A program made the translations under genes and the position numbers. The notes beneath the pieces are model-generated. The model ran no database searches, had not been told where the DNA came from, and worked only from the letters and a program-made list of their open reading frames with translations. DNA of 49,598 bases from a candidate division WWE3 bacterium (GTDB lineage: Bacteria; Patescibacteriota; WWE3; JAUXAW01). The stretch is taken from the NCBI GenBank assembly GCA_030619715.1, contig JAUXAW010000004.1:1-49598 (forward strand), written 5' to 3'. This document shows positions 1 through 7,964 of the stretch, one piece after another (within the stretch, counting starts at the first letter, position 1; every line of letters starts with the position of its first letter).

Positions 1-3000
1 AAAGTGATGGTTCCGTTAGCCGTATTTAGTCCGATGGTTCCGGTACTAGCGGCCGAGAGATCAATAGTTGTTGCCGAATCAATCGTCACATTCCCGGCAT
101 TAGACGAACCAATGGCAATGACATCGGCTCCCGTCGCTCCAATCCCAATATTGATCGTATCCACTCCGGTACCGGTGCCGAGGTTAATTGTTTTGTCTAT
201 ATTGCTGGTGAAGAGATTACCGGTTAGGGAAGTTCCTCCTCCGGCCGGTAGGTCAAGAGTGACTGCCTCTTCGTTATTAGTGGTCGTGATCAGGAGATAG
301 TTATTGCCCCCTTCAGAGATAGTTAGAGCACTGGCGGTCGCGTCATCAATATCAATATCGGTCGCATTATCCAGGTTAATATTTCCTCCCTGCAGGTAAA
401 GGTCGGCAAACTGGTTCGAAGAACCACCCAAGTCCAACCCACCCCCGGTTGAGGCGGCTAGCTTATTCCCGTCTAGGATTAGCTCTGCCGCGGTACCGAC
501 GGTGAAGGTGATCGTATCTGCCGTCGCCTCTCCTAGATCAATTTCTTCACCGGCCACTCCGAGAATATCTCCACCACTAACGGTCAGATCGGTCGAAAAC
601 CGACCATTACCAATTACTTCCATCGTGTAGGCCGGATTGGTGGTGCCGACTCCGATACTCGTTTCGACAATTAATCCGCCGTCGGGAGCGGTGGCGGTAC
701 TATGATAAACCGATCCCGGGGCGGTGGTTCCAATCCCCACCCCGCCGGCAACGGAGAGTTTCGAGGTCGGTCCGGTGGTCCCGATCCCCACATTTCCGGT
801 ATTCCAGAAAGAAAAGTTTTGGGAATTAAGATCAACCTTGGTGCTGGCATCCAAGGTCATCGCGTCAACAAACTCACTAAAGTCAAGAGAGTCATCGGTA
901 ATATCGGCGGCGGCGATGGCCGAGTAGCTGGGAGTGGTCCCTCCGTGAAGAACCTGAGTAGCGGTGCCAATCCCTAGTCTGGTCAAGACCCCGCCGGTGA
1001 GGTAGTAGATATCGCCGGTCGCGTCAGAGCCCAAGGTCATCGTCACCCCTCCCAAGACATTACTGGAATCGGTCAGCGTTTTATTGGTCAAACTATCGGT
1101 GGTCGCTCGGCCGACATAGGTATCCGTCCCTTGGAAGGTAAGGGTCGTGGCGTCGCTCCCGGCCAGAGTTAAAGAGTGGCTGACGATTAAAGTCTTGCCG
1201 TCGGCGATGGTCAGAGTTGAACCCGAAGCCGGAGCGGTGAGGGCTACTTTATTTATCGAAGTCGCGGTCGCCACCCCCAAAGAGGGAGTAGTCAGCGAAG
1301 GCGAGGTGGCAAAGACTAAAGCGCCCGATCCTTCTTCATCCGAAACCGCATCGGACAAGGCGGCCGAAGTGCCGGTCGAAACCAGATTCTTGGAGGCGTC
1401 GCTAAAGACGGCTCGGGTAGCGGTTAAACCGTCTATTCTCACATTGCCGCCGCCGCCAATCTCCAACGCCACCGCCGGTGAAGTGGTCCCGATGCCGACG
1501 TTGCCGGTGCCATAAAAGCCAAAGTCAAAGCTGTTAAGATCAACCTTGGTTAAAGCATCCAAGGTCATCGCATCAACAAACTCACTAAAGTCAAGAGAGT
1601 CATCGGTGACCGAAGCAGCACCAATCGTTCCCCAAGAAGGATCATTGCCGGTTGAGCCGATTAATATCTGACCATCGGTCCCCACTGCTAGAGGAGTAAT
1701 CGCTCCGGTATCACTACCAACCAGTACTCCGTGATCGGTGAGAGTGGTTGCTCCCGTACCTCCCCGAGCGACGGTTAAGGTTCCGGTTGTCCCGACCACT
1801 ATCGGTAAGCTGGTTGCATCAGAGAGATCAAAGGCGGGAGTGGCATCACTGCCTCCCAAACTGACACTAATCCCACCATAGGAGACGGATGAATTAGCCA
1901 GCTCTGTGTTGTCTATCTCACCGGCGGGTAGAGAGACAGTCCCGGCACTAACAGTTAGTCCATTAGACGCCGTTATTGTTCCCACCACATCCAGAGCCGT
2001 AGAAGGACCTGTTGTTCCTATTCCGAGGTTGCCGGAGCTGTCAATCCTCACCCGTTCCGTGCCGGCAGTAAAAAAGCGTAACTCATCGTTGTCCGCACCA
2101 GGGCTGGTTTCGGCATTGATATATGTATCCTGATCAACATCGATCACTCCCCCCAACGAACCCCAGTTGCTGCTGCCATAACCTTCAAATTGAGAAGTGT
2201 TTGTGTTGTAGCGGATGATTCCCGACACCAGCGAGCCGGGACGCTGCGCGGTGGTGCCCACAGGAATGACTAACCCATCGGTGGCGCTGATGTGTAGTGT
2301 GGTAGAGGGATTAGTGGTCCCGATCCCGACGCTGCCGCCGCCGTCGATGGTTAGGTAGTTGGTTGTGTCGTTGACGTTGTAGATGTAGAAACTGTCATCG
2401 TCAACATTAATATTCCAGCCGTCGTCACCGGCGGTCGTGTCTTCAAATGTCAGAGTCGGGTTAGCATTGCTAATGGTTAGATTGCCAGAGGATGCTAGAC
2501 CGGAAAGGTAAGCGGTGCCGTCAACCTCCAAATCCTCTTGGATATAAAGATCCAGATCGGAATCCATCGCGCCCGAGGCAGACGCGACCGCGTCTGCTAT
2601 CAGATTGTAGGTTTGAGTGCCAGCCGAACCAATTGCTAGGGTAGAAGAGACAACAGCGTTTCCGGAAACGGTGAGTTTTTGATTGACATCCATATTTCCT
2701 TCTACGTCTACATCTCCCTTGAACTCCGACGGCCCGAAAATGTTTCTGCCAAGCGCCTGTAACGAGTCGAACACGCCCGAGGCGGTTTCCAGAACTAGAT
2801 TGGCGGCTTCGTCAAGAAAGGGAATATTGCCCGGCCCGGTGCCGGTATCGTGGCCGTCGAGGAGATCGGCGTTGAGGTCCTTAACTTTGGTATCGGAGTC
2901 AACCTCGAGGGGGGCTTGGCCTTTTTTGACGGTTGAACGCAAAACGGGAACGGAAATCTTGTGGGAGAGAACAACCAGATTGCCATCTTTGTCGTAGGAC

Positions 3001-3584
3001 AAAATGTCGTTGACATCAATAATTTCGGGGATTTTGCCGTTGATTTGGTCGGCCAACTGAGGGAGGACAATGGCGACGAGGTTGGTGATGGCGTTTTCTT
3101 TAAAGTCTCGGACGGCGCGAGCGAGGCGGGTACGATGGAGGGGAGAGAGGCCGGCAAGAGCGGTTGTTCCTAGTAAAACAAGTGCAAGAACAAAAGCGCC
3201 CACCCAAGCGAAGGAGATCCGGGTGGAGATTTGCGGAGCTCTTGCCTCGAGCTTGTCGAGAGGCGTCTTTTCCAGTAACACCTCAATCCTCTCCTTCTCC
3301 AACTTCTCCTCAATCTCAATATTAGAAAGATTTCGTTTCTTGAGGTCTTCGATTTTTTCCAGTGTATCTAGCGCCGATTCGGGGTAATGACCGACGGTGG
3401 CCTCGTTCCACTCAACCGCTCTGCGGGTCATGTGGGGGAGGAGACCGATCTTGGTGTAGTAGCGCAGACGGTTGTAGGGGTCGCCGAAGCCAAAGTTAAC
3501 TCCACGCTCCTTGGCCCGACGGATAAATTCGGAGACGGGGATGAACTTTTCAGATTTTGTTGTTGTAGCAGGTTGGACAGGCAT
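1..3584 (-). CDS. Giant surface protein, MerR-like N-terminus, one TM segment, tail-fibre-like repeats (C-terminus beyond window)
   Basis: An uninterrupted frame runs from ATG 3584 off the left edge, giving 1194 complete codons. Residues 14-96 resemble a MerR-type helix-turn-helix: the NRLRYYTKIGLLP motif sits at about 38-50, followed by a GHYPESALDTLEKI-like helix. Residues 122-146 form one hydrophobic membrane segment. From about residue 150 the chain is Gly/Thr/Ser/Asp-rich and low in charge. It repeats a VGIGTTxP motif near residues 418, 518, 698, 931, 950 and 978, which is typical of phage tail-fibre-like and large secreted CPR proteins. I infer a cytoplasmic DNA-binding-like head, a membrane anchor and a long outer stalk. 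The C-terminus, where a sortase signal or peptidase/chaperone domain might sit, is not visible. A TTGACA-N17-TAAACT promoter lies just upstream. All plus-strand frames here are shadows. The frame is certain and the MerR assignment is by motif. Confidence 0.9.
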   Translation of the reverse strand, partial: MPVQPATTTKSEKFIPVSEFIRRAKERGVNFGFGDPYNRLRYYTKIGLLPHMTRRAVEWNEATVGHYPESALDTLEKIEDLKKRNLSNIEIEEKLEKERIEVLLEKTPLDKLEARAPQISTRISFAWVGAFVLALVLLGTTALAGLSPLHRTRLARAVRDFKENAITNLVAIVLPQLADQINGKIPEIIDVNDILSYDKDGNLVVLSHKISVPVLRSTVKKGQAPLEVDSDTKVKDLNADLLDGHDTGTGPGNIPFLDEAANLVLETASGVFDSLQALGRNIFGPSEFKGDVDVEGNMDVNQKLTVSGNAVVSSTLAIGSAGTQTYNLIADAVASASGAMDSDLDLYIQEDLEVDGTAYLSGLASSGNLTISNANPTLTFEDTTAGDDGWNINVDDDSFYIYNVNDTTNYLTIDGGGSVGIGTTNPSTTLHISATDGLVIPVGTTAQRPGSLVSGIIRYNTNTSQFEGYGSSNWGSLGGVIDVDQDTYINAETSPGADNDELRFFTAGTERVRIDSSGNLGIGTTGPSTALDVVGTITASNGLTVSAGTVSLPAGEIDNTELANSSVSYGGISVSLGGSDATPAFDLSDATSLPIVVGTTGTLTVARGGTGATTLTDHGVLVGSDTGAITPLAVGTDGQILIGSTGNDPSWGTIGAASVTDDSLDFSEFVDAMTLDALTKVDLNSFDFGFYGTGNVGIGTTSPAVALEIGGGGNVRIDGLTATRAVFSDASKNLVSTGTSAALSDAVSDEEGSGALVFATSPSLTTPSLGVATATSINKVALTAPASGSTLTIADGKTLIVSHSLTLAGSDATTLTFQGTDTYVGRATTDSLTNKTLTDSSNVLGGVTMTLGSDATGDIYYLTGGVLTRLGIGTATQVLHGGTTPSYSAIAAADITDDSLDFSEFVDAMTLDASTKVDLNSQNFSFWNTGNVGIGTTGPTSKLSVAGGVGIGTTAPGSVYHSTATAPDGGLIVETSIGVGTTNPAYTMEVIGNGRFSTDLTVSGGDILGVAGEEIDLGEATADTITFTVGTAAELILDGNKLAASTGGGLDLGGSSNQFADLYLQGGNINLDNATDIDIDDATASALTISEGGNNYLLITTTNNEEAVTLDLPAGGGTSLTGNLFTSNIDKTINLGTGTGVDTINIGIGATGADVIAIGSSNAGNVTIDSATTIDLSAASTGTIGLNTANGTIT
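826..899 (-). repeat. Internal repeat of the giant protein, copy 2
   Basis: About 75 bp nearly identical to 1534-1608. It encodes DDSLDFSEFVDAMTLDA followed by a TKVDLNS-like turn, just before a VGIGTT motif. It is an in-frame module duplicated within one gene. Confidence 0.85.
1534..1608 (-). repeat. Internal repeat of the giant protein, copy 1
   Basis: Partner of 826-899. The two copies differ at a few positions only, so the duplication looks recent or is kept alike by recombination. Confidence 0.85.
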
Positions 3585-3602
3585 TTTTCCCGTGACGGGA
3601 TC

Positions 3603-3631
3603 AGTTTACCACCACCTTTTATAGTTGTCAA
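3603..3631 (-). promoter_or_regulatory. Promoter of the giant surface protein
   Basis: On the minus strand TTGACA (3626-3631), a 17-nt spacer and TAAACT (3603-3608) form a near-consensus sigma70-type promoter. Transcription should start near 3596, about 12 nt before the ATG. An 11-bp near-palindrome CCCGTGACGGG (3589-3599) overlaps the predicted start. Confidence 0.75.
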
Positions 3632-3709
3632 GGGGGAATTTAGGCACTAAGCACTAGTGATTAGGCATTAGTTTTTTTGCCTGTTCTATTGCCTTTTGCC
3701 TAATGCCTA

Positions 3710-3739
3710 TTGCCTTGTTTCCTCCTCTCGTGCTACAAT
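3710..3739 (+). promoter_or_regulatory. Promoter of leuS
   Basis: TTGCCT (3710-3715), 18-nt spacer, TACAAT (3734-3739). The ATG at 3748 is only 8 nt past the -10 box, so the transcript would be leaderless or nearly so. It is divergent from the promoter at 3603-3631. The AT-rich gap also holds short degenerate repeats of a GGCATTAG type. Confidence 0.65.
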
Positions 3740-3747
3740 CTCCCCAA

Positions 3748-6225
3748 ATGGAAAAAGTTGAAAAATACCAGCCTTCGAAAGTTGAAAAAAAGTGGCAAAA
3801 ATTTTGGGAAGAAAAGAAGCTTTACAAAACTCCGGACAAATCAAAAAAGCAAAAGCTTTTCGTTTTGGATATGTTCCCGTACCCTTCCGGCGCCGGTTTG
3901 CATATAGGGCATGTGCGCATCTACACCGCCTCCGATATTGTGGCTCGCTATTTTCGGATGAAGGGTTACAATGTCTTGCACCCAATGGGTTGGGACGCTT
4001 TCGGACTCCCGGCGGAGAACGCTGCTATCAAAAATAAAGTCCACCCCAGCAAATTAGTTCCCAAAAATATCACCGGCTGCAAGCAGCAGATGCAGTCCCT
4101 TGGTTTCTCCTATGATTGGGAGCGCGAGTTTTCCACCGCCGACCCCTCCTACTACAAATGGACCCAATGGCTATTTCTTAAGTTTTACAAACAGGGACTT
4201 TTGTACCAAAAGAAAGTTCCCATTAACTGGTGCGAGCACTGCAAAACCGGATTGGCCAACGAAGAGGTTCTGCCCGGGGGAATTCACGAGCGCTGCGGGA
4301 AGCCCGTCGTTAAACGGGAGATGAAACAGTGGCTTTTTCGGATTACCGACTATGCCGACCGACTTTTGTGGGATCTTGACGGTCTGGACTGGCCGCAGTC
4401 GATTATTGAGATGCAGCGGAATTGGATCGGCCGCTCCGAAGGGACGGAAATAAAATTCAAAATTCAAAATTCAAAATTCAAAGTTGACGAAATTACAGTT
4501 TTCACCACCAGACCGGACACGATTTTCGGGGTTACGGCTCTGGTTCTGGCCCCCGAACACCCAGTCGTCGCTTCGCTCCTAAGTTCAAAGTTAAAAGTTC
4601 AAAATTCAAAGTTGAGCGAGGTTCGTAGGTACGTTGAGCAATCAAAACGCAAATCGGAATTGGAGCGCACCGAACTTAAAGAAAAAACCGGTGTTGATAC
4701 CGGTCTTTTTGCGATCAACCCCGTCAACAACGAAAAAATTCCTATCTGGGTTGCCGACTACGTCATTGGTTGGTACGGTGGGGGGGCGGTGATGCTCGTT
4801 CCCGCCCATGACCGGCGCGACTACGCGTTTGCCAAAAAGTACAACTTGCCGGTAAGGTCGGTAATTTCGCCAAACAAAGAGGAGGAACGTCTGCCCGATC
4901 GTCAGGAGCAGGCTTTCGAGGGGGAGGGGACACTAATTGACTCGGAAGAATTTAGCGGAATGTACTCGGCCGATGCTCGTCAGCGCATCACCGAATGGTT
5001 GGAGAAGAAGGGTTTTGGGCGGAGAGCTGTTTCTTACAAACTGCGCGATTGGATTTTTTCCCGCCAGCGTTATTGGGGTGAGCCGATTCCTCTGATTCAC
5101 TGCCAAAAATGCGGTGTGGTTCCGGTTCCCGAGGAGGAGCTACCGGTAGAGTTACCTTACGTCGAAAAGTACGAGCCGACGGGGACGGGGGAGAGTCCTT
5201 TAGCCGCGATTAAGGAGTGGGTAGAAGTACCTTGCCCCGAGTGTGGCAAGGGGGCGCGAAGGGAAACGGACACGATGCCCAACTGGGCCGGCTCTTGCTG
5301 GTACTTCTTGAGATTTGCCGATCCGAAAAACGACCGTGAGCCCTTCAGCAGGAAGATGCTTAAGAGATTTTTGCCGGTTGATTGGTATTTGGGTGGGGCC
5401 GAGCACGCCGTTTTGCATCTTTTATACAGCCGTTTTTGGATTAAGGCACTTTGTGATCTGGGTTTGGTCAAGTTTAAGGAACCTTTCTTGAGGTTGCGGG
5501 GGGTCGGGATGGTTCAAGGCGAAGGCGGCCGCAAGATGAGCAAAAGTTTTGGTAATATCGTTAACCCCGATGAGGTAATTGAGGCCTTTGGGGCCGATAC
5601 ACTGCGGGTTTACGAGATGTTCATGGGGCCTTTTGGTCAAGCCATCAACTGGAATACTTCAGGCGTCGAAGGCGCCCACCGCTTCCTAAAGAAGGTTTGG
5701 TCTCTTTCCTCTGGTCCCTCTTACCCTTCTGGTACCTCTGGTTCCCCTGATTCCTCTCCTCTCCGCCGTCAGCTCCATCGCCTGATCAAGAAAGTAGGGG
5801 AGGACATCGAAAACATCAAATTCAACACCGCCATCGCCGCGATGATGGAATTTCTGAACTTCGTCCAGGCGGATGAGGGTGGGATGTCAGCGGAGGAGTG
5901 GGGGATTTTCCTGCGGCTTCTGGCCCCCTTCGCCCCGCATATAGCAGAGGAGCTGTGGCCGCAGCACCCTAACTCCATCCATCTCCAGCCCTGGCCCGAG
6001 TATGACCCCCGCCTTCTGGAAGAGGAGGAAGTTACAATCATCGTCCAGGTCGACGGTAAGGTCCGCGACCGTATCAAGGTCAAAAGAGATACCGCACGTG
6101 CAGACCTTTACAATTTAGCGGTTCGACGGCCGAATATTAAACGTTTCCTCTCCGGTAGGCGGGTGAAGGAAATGTATCTCGTTCCCAACCGTTTAATTAA
6201 CTTCGCCACCGAATCTAAAACTTAA
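3748..6225 (+). CDS. leuS: Leucyl-tRNA synthetase
   Basis: Charges tRNA-Leu with leucine in the cytoplasm. The 825-aa protein has the class I HIGH motif (LHIGHVRIYTA, about residue 51), a Cys-rich zinc-binding insert (CEHCKTG...ERCGK), the CP1 editing domain with its threonine-rich TTRPDTIFG motif, and KMSKS (GRKMSKSFGN). The ATG at 3748 is chosen over an in-frame start 45 nt earlier because the TACAAT box lies between them and the family N-terminus fits. Two A/T-rich microrepeats (4452-4486 and 4581-4615) are read in frame inside the editing region. They add Lys/Ser/Phe/Val-rich stretches such as KFKIQNSKFKV. The gene is followed by a hairpin-rich 200-bp gap. Confidence 0.97.
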   Translation: MEKVEKYQPSKVEKKWQKFWEEKKLYKTPDKSKKQKLFVLDMFPYPSGAGLHIGHVRIYTASDIVARYFRMKGYNVLHPMGWDAFGLPAENAAIKNKVHPSKLVPKNITGCKQQMQSLGFSYDWEREFSTADPSYYKWTQWLFLKFYKQGLLYQKKVPINWCEHCKTGLANEEVLPGGIHERCGKPVVKREMKQWLFRITDYADRLLWDLDGLDWPQSIIEMQRNWIGRSEGTEIKFKIQNSKFKVDEITVFTTRPDTIFGVTALVLAPEHPVVASLLSSKLKVQNSKLSEVRRYVEQSKRKSELERTELKEKTGVDTGLFAINPVNNEKIPIWVADYVIGWYGGGAVMLVPAHDRRDYAFAKKYNLPVRSVISPNKEEERLPDRQEQAFEGEGTLIDSEEFSGMYSADARQRITEWLEKKGFGRRAVSYKLRDWIFSRQRYWGEPIPLIHCQKCGVVPVPEEELPVELPYVEKYEPTGTGESPLAAIKEWVEVPCPECGKGARRETDTMPNWAGSCWYFLRFADPKNDREPFSRKMLKRFLPVDWYLGGAEHAVLHLLYSRFWIKALCDLGLVKFKEPFLRLRGVGMVQGEGGRKMSKSFGNIVNPDEVIEAFGADTLRVYEMFMGPFGQAINWNTSGVEGAHRFLKKVWSLSSGPSYPSGTSGSPDSSPLRRQLHRLIKKVGEDIENIKFNTAIAAMMEFLNFVQADEGGMSAEEWGIFLRLLAPFAPHIAEELWPQHPNSIHLQPWPEYDPRLLEEEEVTIIVQVDGKVRDRIKVKRDTARADLYNLAVRRPNIKRFLSGRRVKEMYLVPNRLINFATESKT
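4452..4486 (+). repeat. In-frame microrepeat in leuS (1)
   Basis: Four tandem units of about 9 bp of AAAATTC type, read in frame as KFKIQNSKFKV in the editing domain. Confidence 0.8.
4581..4615 (+). repeat. In-frame microrepeat in leuS (2)
   Basis: Same class as the repeat 95 bp upstream (AAGTTCAAAGTT units), read in frame as SSKLKVQNSKLSE. Confidence 0.8.
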
Positions 6226-6291
6226 ACCCACTAAAGGTCCTTGGCAATGAGTACGGCTAACTGCCAACCCAACTTTTCTGTGTAGACTAAT

Positions 6292-6323
6292 CCCGTACAA
6301 CATTACTGTTGTAGCCTTGCGGG
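6292..6323 (+). other. Hairpin between leuS and the PaaX-like gene
   Basis: TACAACA and TGTTGTA pair around a TTAC loop, inside an outer CCCG/CGGG pair. No T-run follows, so a terminator role is unproven. TTGGCA/TGCCAA at 6241-6267 forms a second, weaker inverted repeat. Confidence 0.4.
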
Positions 6324-6337
6324 TTCTCGTTTACCCT

Positions 6338-6347
6338 CACGATCGTG
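6338..6347. promoter_or_regulatory. Palindrome CACGATCGTG, upstream of the regulator promoter
   Basis: Exact 10-bp core 15 bp upstream of the -35 box of the PaaX-like gene. It is one of eight exact copies in the window. Operator function is inferred. Confidence 0.6.
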
Positions 6348-6362
6348 GGTTTAATACAAACC

Positions 6363-6391
6363 TTGACAAACATGTCTCTGTGTTGTATGAT
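6363..6391 (+). promoter_or_regulatory. Promoter of the PaaX-like regulator
   Basis: TTGACA (6363-6368), 17-nt spacer, TATGAT (6386-6391). The predicted start is near 6398. CACGATCGTG cores lie upstream (6338) and between the start site and the ATG (6411), an arrangement suited to autorepression. Confidence 0.75.
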
Positions 6392-6410
6392 CTCCCTTGA
6401 AAGTTAGTCT

Positions 6411-6420
6411 CACGATCGTG
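6411..6420. promoter_or_regulatory. Palindrome CACGATCGTG, in the regulator leader
   Basis: Exact core 5 bp before the ATG of the PaaX-like gene and about 13 bp after the predicted transcription start. Best candidate for a roadblock operator. Confidence 0.6.
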
Positions 6421-6425
6421 AAATT

Positions 6426-7235
6426 ATGTCTGATCAAACTAAACCACAAAAGAAAAAACGGGGGAAGAAGAAGGGGCGGGCGTATCTTGGGAGAAAGATT
6501 CTTCGCGTCCTTTCCGCCGCCGCGGAGGCCCTTGACACCTTTGGGGACTTTACCTACAATCCCTATCCCTACCTCTACGCCTCGTTGGGGATGTCATACC
6601 GTAAGGAGCACATTGATGAGGCCGTTCGTGATTTGACCAAAAAAGGTTTGGTGGAGGGCAACAAAAGTGAGGGTCTGCGCCTCACCTCCGCAGGTGCGGA
6701 TGTTAAGAAAAGCCTTTACCAAGCCCGTCAGAAGGAATGGGACGGTAAATGGCGGGTGGTCTTTTTTGACATCCCCGAGGTCCAGAGGGATATCCGCGAC
6801 GGTCTGCGCTTTGAGCTGAAAAAACTGGGATTTGGCCTGTGGCAGCGGTCGGCTTGGGTAACCCCTTTTGACATCGCCGTGGAGCTTAATGCTTATTTGC
6901 AAAAACAAGATCTCTCCGAAGTGGTGCAGATTGTGGTGGGGGAGAGGCTTGGCGAATTAAACGATCGGGAGTTTGCCGCACAAATTTGGCCGCTAAACGA
7001 CCTTAACGAGAGATACGCCCGACTCCTGACTGGTTGGGCGGAGGAGCTCAAAAAGGAAAGTACCGCCGAGGAGAGGCTTCGAGCAGTGCTTGCTTTCCAC
7101 GACCGCTACCTTGATATCTTAGCCTCTGATCCGCAATTGCCGCCTAAACTTCTTCCCGGTCACTGGGTTGGTGACGATGCTCGAGAGCTATTCAAAAAAT
7201 TAAAGTCTATTCTGACTGTAGGTAAGCCATTCTGA
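6426..7235 (+). CDS. PaaX-like transcriptional regulator
   Basis: 269 aa. A Lys/Arg-rich N-terminus (2-23) is followed by a winged-helix-like region (about 24-95, with LTSAGADVKK at the wing). A Cas2-like ferredoxin segment follows (about 106-175, WRVVFFDIPEVQRDIRDGLR), then a helical C-terminal region. This order matches the PaaX/Cas2-like regulator family, whose characterised members are repressors of catabolic genes. I do not call it Cas2, because there is no CRISPR array and the wHTH is present. Its promoter is bracketed by two CACGATCGTG palindromes, and a perfect 24-bp version lies between its stop and comEA. I infer that it binds this site, controls itself and may control the competence genes downstream. 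The ligand is unknown. Confidence 0.75.
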   Translation: MSDQTKPQKKKRGKKKGRAYLGRKILRVLSAAAEALDTFGDFTYNPYPYLYASLGMSYRKEHIDEAVRDLTKKGLVEGNKSEGLRLTSAGADVKKSLYQARQKEWDGKWRVVFFDIPEVQRDIRDGLRFELKKLGFGLWQRSAWVTPFDIAVELNAYLQKQDLSEVVQIVVGERLGELNDREFAAQIWPLNDLNERYARLLTGWAEELKKESTAEERLRAVLAFHDRYLDILASDPQLPPKLLPGHWVGDDARELFKKLKSILTVGKPF

Positions 7236-7243
7236 TGGTGGAT

Positions 7244-7267
7244 TTTAATTCACGATCGTGAATTAAA
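7244..7267. promoter_or_regulatory. 24-bp perfect palindrome before comEA
   Basis: Core CACGATCGTG (7251-7260) extended on both sides by complementary AATT-type arms to 24 bp. It starts 9 bp after the regulator's stop and ends 11 bp before the comEA ATG. Confidence 0.75.
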
Positions 7268-7278
7268 GTTTCACAATT

Positions 7279-7956
7279 ATGGAGTCTCTGCCCAAAGCCC
7301 TTCTCAATAAATACCGGTTGCCGCTTGGTGTTTTTCTGATTTTGGCCATCGTGGCCGGTGGGGGAATGCTGGCTCTCACGGGGAGCAGGAGGGGTGGTTC
7401 GGAGATCGAGAAAGTTGAGGTTGAGGCGACTGCCAGCGGTGCTCTGTCTCCGGTGACAAAGATCAAGGTTGATGTTGCTGGCGCGGTCAAAAACCCCGGC
7501 GTTTATGAACTCCTTGAAGATGGTCGTGTTGAGGATGCTCTAAACGCCGCCGGGGGATTTTCGGAGCAGGTAGATAAAGATTGGGTCGCCAAAAACTTGA
7601 ATTTAGCCGCTAAACTCTCCGACGGAGATAAACTCTACATCCCTAAAGTGGGAGAGACCTCCACTTCCTCTTCGGCTACAAACGAGCCCGCTCCCGCATC
7701 AGTTCCACCTTCTGCTGGTGTGGTTTCGGGGACTGAAATCTTGGGTCCCTCGAATTGCTCTCGTGTCAACATCAATACGGCCTCCGCAGGTACGTTGGCT
7801 GATTGTCTATCGGGAATTGGGGAAAGCAAGGCTCAGAGTATCATTAAGTACCGTGAGGATCACGGTGGTTTTAAAAGTATTGGGGAGATTCAAGAGGTTA
7901 GCGGTATTGGCCCCAAGACTTTTGAGAAGATTAAGAGCCAAATCACTGTGGATTGA
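7279..7956 (+). CDS. comEA: ComEA-like competence DNA-binding protein
   Basis: 225 aa. A membrane anchor (about 14-36) precedes an SLBB-type domain (about 61-123, VDVAGAVKNPGVYEL), a Ser/Thr/Pro-rich linker, and a C-terminal double helix-hairpin-helix (about 163-225, VNINTASAGTL...LSGIGESKAQSII...VSGIGPKTFEKI). In ComEA the HhH domain binds incoming double-stranded DNA outside the membrane and passes it to ComEC. The ATG lies 11 bp after a 24-bp palindrome and has no clear Shine-Dalgarno site. comEC follows, with a possible TTG start overlapping this stop, so the genes are likely co-transcribed. Confidence 0.92.
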   Translation: MESLPKALLNKYRLPLGVFLILAIVAGGGMLALTGSRRGGSEIEKVEVEATASGALSPVTKIKVDVAGAVKNPGVYELLEDGRVEDALNAAGGFSEQVDKDWVAKNLNLAAKLSDGDKLYIPKVGETSTSSSATNEPAPASVPPSAGVVSGTEILGPSNCSRVNINTASAGTLADCLSGIGESKAQSIIKYREDHGGFKSIGEIQEVSGIGPKTFEKIKSQITVD

Positions 7957-7964
7957 GGAAGCGT

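Noticed and set aside
4-2997. Several plus-strand frames of 60-120 codons across the first 3 kb
   Set aside because: They are shadows of the single minus-strand frame, which is continuous from 3584 to the window edge and gives coherent repeats.
1-3584. Prophage tail-fibre gene
   Set aside because: No phage structural, lysis or integration genes nearby. The membrane helix and MerR-like head do not fit a tail fibre.
6426-7235. Cas2 and a CRISPR locus
   Set aside because: Only the middle of the protein is Cas2-like. A winged helix precedes it, and there are no direct-repeat arrays or other cas genes.
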